Source: Alphaproteobacteria bacterium (GTDB lineage: Bacteria; Pseudomonadota; Alphaproteobacteria; GCA-2731375). From it: a DNA stretch of 7,935 nt. A model generated the notes under the pieces. The model was not told the DNA's origin, did no database searches, and saw nothing but the letters and a program-made list of their open reading frames with translations. The stretch spans positions 1 through 7,935 of the forward strand of contig JANQKO010000064.1 of NCBI GenBank assembly GCA_028281075.1. Reading direction: 5' to 3'. The translations under genes were made by a program, and so were the position numbers. Positions 6,655 to 7,935 of the stretch are shown here, piece by piece. The first letter of the stretch is position 1, and every line of letters starts with the position of its first letter.

Positions 6655-7095
6655 ATGCCGCGGATACTGCCGTCACTCCTCGTCTGCCTGGTGCTGTTGA
6701 TCGGGACCGCGCCGGACGGCCATGCCGGGCCGGGCGGCGTCACGGCGGCCGACCGCGCGGCCATGGAGGACGTGATCCGGCGGCAGATCGACGCCTTCCG
6801 CCGGGATGACGGCCAGGCGGCGTTCTCGTTCGCGACGCCCGATATCCGCCGCATGTTCCGCACGCCGGAGATTTTCATGTCGATGGTGCGGCAGGGCTAC
6901 GCGCCGGTCTACCGGCCAAGGGAGGTCGAGTTCCGCGACGTCATCGAGCGCGACGGCGCGGTGATGCAGCGGGTTTACGTGGTCGGACCGGACGGCATCC
7001 CGGTCATCGCGCTCTACACAATGGAACGGCAGTCGGACGGCATCTGGAAAATCGGCGGCTGCACGCTGTTGAAGTCGGATGACGTAACGGCTTAA
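6655..7095 (+). CDS. Exported DUF4864-type protein of unknown function
   Basis: 146-aa protein with an N-terminal signal peptide: short basic start, hydrophobic core LLVCLVLLIG (8-17) and a likely signal peptidase I cut after GHA (24), so it should be periplasmic. The mature part has the DUF4864 pattern: IRRQIDAFRRDD (41-52), AAFSFATPDIRRMF (55-68), FMSMVRQGYAPVYRP (74-88) and a C-terminal VALYTMERQ-like strand ending WKIGGCTLL (131-139). The family is probably NTF2/SnoaL-like (inference from the helix then twisted-sheet pattern), with no known reaction. The ATG at 6655 is chosen because it begins the signal peptide and has GGAAGG about 8 nt upstream; an earlier in-frame ATG at 6511 would overlap hspQ. 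It is divergent from hspQ and 121 bp before the ChrR-like gene. Confidence 0.82.
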   Translation: MPRILPSLLVCLVLLIGTAPDGHAGPGGVTAADRAAMEDVIRRQIDAFRRDDGQAAFSFATPDIRRMFRTPEIFMSMVRQGYAPVYRPREVEFRDVIERDGAVMQRVYVVGPDGIPVIALYTMERQSDGIWKIGGCTLLKSDDVTA

Positions 7096-7114
7096 CCGGC
7101 GTTAACCATGTTTC

Positions 7115-7131
7115 AGAAATTTCTCCCGGGA
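7115..7131. promoter_or_regulatory. Two abutting palindromes upstream of the chrR promoter element
   Basis: AGAAATTTCT (7115-7124) is a perfect 10-bp palindrome, sharing its last T with the perfect 8-bp palindrome TCCCGGGA (7124-7131). They end 2 bp before the TGATCC box at 7134. Position upstream of a promoter suggests a possible regulator site, but short palindromes also occur by chance, and no known operator is recognised. Confidence 0.2.
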
Positions 7132-7133
7132 CA

Positions 7134-7162
7134 TGATCCGGAACCACCTGCCTGTCGTATTT
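7134..7162 (+). promoter_or_regulatory. Candidate RpoE/ChrR-type (ECF11) promoter of chrR
   Basis: TGATCC at 7134-7139 is followed after 18 bp by TATTT at 7158-7162. TGATCC with a TA-starting -10 about 18 bp away is the recalled pattern for the singlet-oxygen sigma factor RpoE of Rhodobacter, whose partner is ChrR. The element stands 55 bp before the ATG of a ChrR homologue, which would leave a leader of roughly 45-50 nt. The -10 match is only partial. If real, the anti-sigma gene is under control of its own sigma factor, a common autoregulatory loop. Confidence 0.5.
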
Positions 7163-7216
7163 GGGATAGCTGAAAACGGCCCGGGACGCGGGCAAGAGCC
7201 ATGGCGTGTTGAGTAT

Positions 7217-7885
7217 ATGCCGACACATCATCTGACCGACGAGCTGCTGCTGGACTATGCGGCCGGCAACCTGGACGCGATGACGGGCATGCTTGTCGCG
7301 ACCCATCTGGCGCTGTGCCCGACCTGCCGCGCCGTGGCGGCCGACTGCGACCGGTTCGGCGGAACGCTGCTGGAAGACCTGCCGGCGGCGAGCCTGGCGG
7401 ACGATGCGCTTGCCCGGACGATGTCGGCCATCGAGGGCATCCCGTTCGATGGGCCGGAAGCGGCCGCCGCCGGCGGTGTCCGACCGTCCGACCTGCTGCC
7501 GCGACCGTTGCGGGACGTGGTCGGCAACGACATCGAACGCCTGGACTGGCGCCGCCGGTTCCCGGGCGTGCAGGAAGCGCTTATCGCCACCACGCCGGAC
7601 GGCCCGACGGCGTCGCTGCTGCGTATTCAGGCCGGCCGCGCGGTGCCGCGGCACACGCACCATGGCGAGGAATACACCATGGTGCTGAGCGGTGGCTTCA
7701 CGGATCACCTCGGCAGCTTTCGCCGCGGCGATGTCGCCATCACCGACGCGACGGTGCAGCACCGGCCCGTCGCCGACCGGCACGGCGATTGCCTCTGCCT
7801 GGCGGTGACCGACGCGCCGCTGCATTTCGCCGGACCACTGGGATGGCGACATCGCCGCGGCGAAAGCTGCCGAGGTGATCCGTGA
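7217..7885 (+). CDS. chrR: ChrR-like zinc anti-sigma factor with C-terminal cupin domain (3' end chimeric)
   Basis: Anti-sigma factor expected to bind an ECF sigma (RpoE, ECF11) in the cytoplasm and release it on singlet oxygen or related stress. The N-terminal zinc anti-sigma domain (about 1-85) starts HHLTDELLLDYAAG and has HxxxCxxC at H30, C34, C37, with H4/H5 as the fourth ligand. The cupin domain (about 110-205) has H146, H148, E152 and H182, all five positions after the Zn ligands recalled for Rhodobacter sphaeroides ChrR, and the Cys pair C192/C194 keeps the same offset. The ATG at 7217 is chosen by homology; an earlier ATG at 7133 overlaps the TGATCC promoter box. No sigma gene lies upstream. 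Residues after about L208 (7841 on) are encoded by an inverted copy of the gene itself, so the WRHRR... ending is an artefact or rearrangement and the true C-terminus is missing. Confidence 0.85.
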   Translation: MPTHHLTDELLLDYAAGNLDAMTGMLVATHLALCPTCRAVAADCDRFGGTLLEDLPAASLADDALARTMSAIEGIPFDGPEAAAAGGVRPSDLLPRPLRDVVGNDIERLDWRRRFPGVQEALIATTPDGPTASLLRIQAGRAVPRHTHHGEEYTMVLSGGFTDHLGSFRRGDVAITDATVQHRPVADRHGDCLCLAVTDAPLHFAGPLGWRHRRGESCRGDP

Positions 7886-7934
7886 AGCCACCGCTCAGCA
7901 CCATGGTGTATTCCTCGCCATGGTGCGTGTGCCG
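7649..7934. repeat. Perfect 93-bp inverted repeat with 100-bp loop at the window end (likely fold-back chimera)
   Basis: 7842-7934 is the exact reverse complement of 7649-7741, with no mismatch over 93 bp; the final base 7935 no longer matches. The left arm is the cupin-coding part of chrR, which is conserved across the family, so it is the original; the right arm replaces the expected chrR 3' end. The turn point coincides with a self-complementary stretch, GGCGATGTCGCC (7728-7739), a plausible template-switch site. A sequence ending in its own inverted copy is typical of multiple-displacement amplification chimeras or assembly-graph errors at contig ends; a real recent inversion is possible but less likely. 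Confidence 0.93.
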
Positions 7935-7935
7935 A

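Noticed and set aside
7133..7216. Earlier ATG at 7133 for the ChrR-like protein
   Set aside because: The added 28 residues are not part of the family and would place the start codon on the TGATCC promoter box; the conserved HHLTDELL begins right after ATG 7217.
7004..7891. Minus-strand open frame opposite chrR, running into the inverted repeat
   Set aside because: Antisense shadow; its first bases come from the fold-back copy, and its sequence has no family features.
1..7935. tRNA, rRNA, CRISPR, insertion sequence, phage or defence genes
   Set aside because: No cloverleaf, direct-repeat array, transposase or integrase-like motif was seen; every stretch over 300 bases is covered by a described gene.

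Overview
This GC-rich window with strong G/C preference at third codon positions looks like an alphaproteobacterium, probably of the Rhodospirillales type (inference). Support comes from the short alphaproteobacterial form of HspQ, a DUF4864 lipid/periplasm-type exported protein, a ChrR-type zinc anti-sigma factor with a TGATCC promoter, a TRAP transporter and long same-strand operons. The window seems to be a whole contig or a contig end: it opens inside a gene and closes in a perfect inverted copy of its own last gene.

Layout. Positions 1 to about 545 hold the 3' part of a TRAP transporter small permease (DctQ) on the + strand. A hairpin at 540-565, usable as a terminator in both directions, separates it from a long minus-strand gene train. 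Read in transcription order (right to left), the train is hspQ (6560-6240), a CPA1/NhaP-type Na+/H+ antiporter (6208-4931), an ADP-ribose-type Nudix hydrolase (4926-4294), a CysK-like cysteine synthase (4220-3201), an AlaX-type alanyl-tRNA editing protein (3204-2491), an SseA-type 3-mercaptopyruvate sulfurtransferase (2465-1617) and a tandem two-domain GNAT acetyltransferase (1609-632). Gaps are -4 to 31 bp except for 73 bp in front of cysK, so this may be one transcript or two (hspQ-antiporter-nudix and cysK-alaX-sseA-GNAT). Divergent from hspQ, on the + strand, lie a small exported DUF4864 protein (6655-7095) and a ChrR-like anti-sigma factor (7217 onward).

How the genes may work together. 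The cysK-alaX-sseA-GNAT block centres on cysteine and serine: CysK makes cysteine, SseA processes its transamination product 3-mercaptopyruvate, and AlaX removes serine or glycine wrongly loaded on tRNA-Ala. HspQ, the antiporter and the ADP-ribose hydrolase look like general stress or homeostasis functions. ChrR-type proteins hold the sigma factor RpoE inactive until singlet oxygen or related stress. Here chrR has no sigma factor gene beside it in the visible sequence, but has a promoter-like TGATCC element of the kind RpoE/ChrR systems recognise.

The last ~94 bases are the exact reverse complement (93 bp, no mismatch) of 7649-7741 inside chrR. This is most simply a chimeric fold-back at a contig end, so the annotated C-terminus of ChrR is not trustworthy. 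I found no tRNA, rRNA, CRISPR array, insertion sequence or phage gene. No clearly new system is evident; the most interesting leads are the solo ChrR with its own TGATCC-type promoter, the cysteine/tRNA-editing operon and the fused double GNAT.
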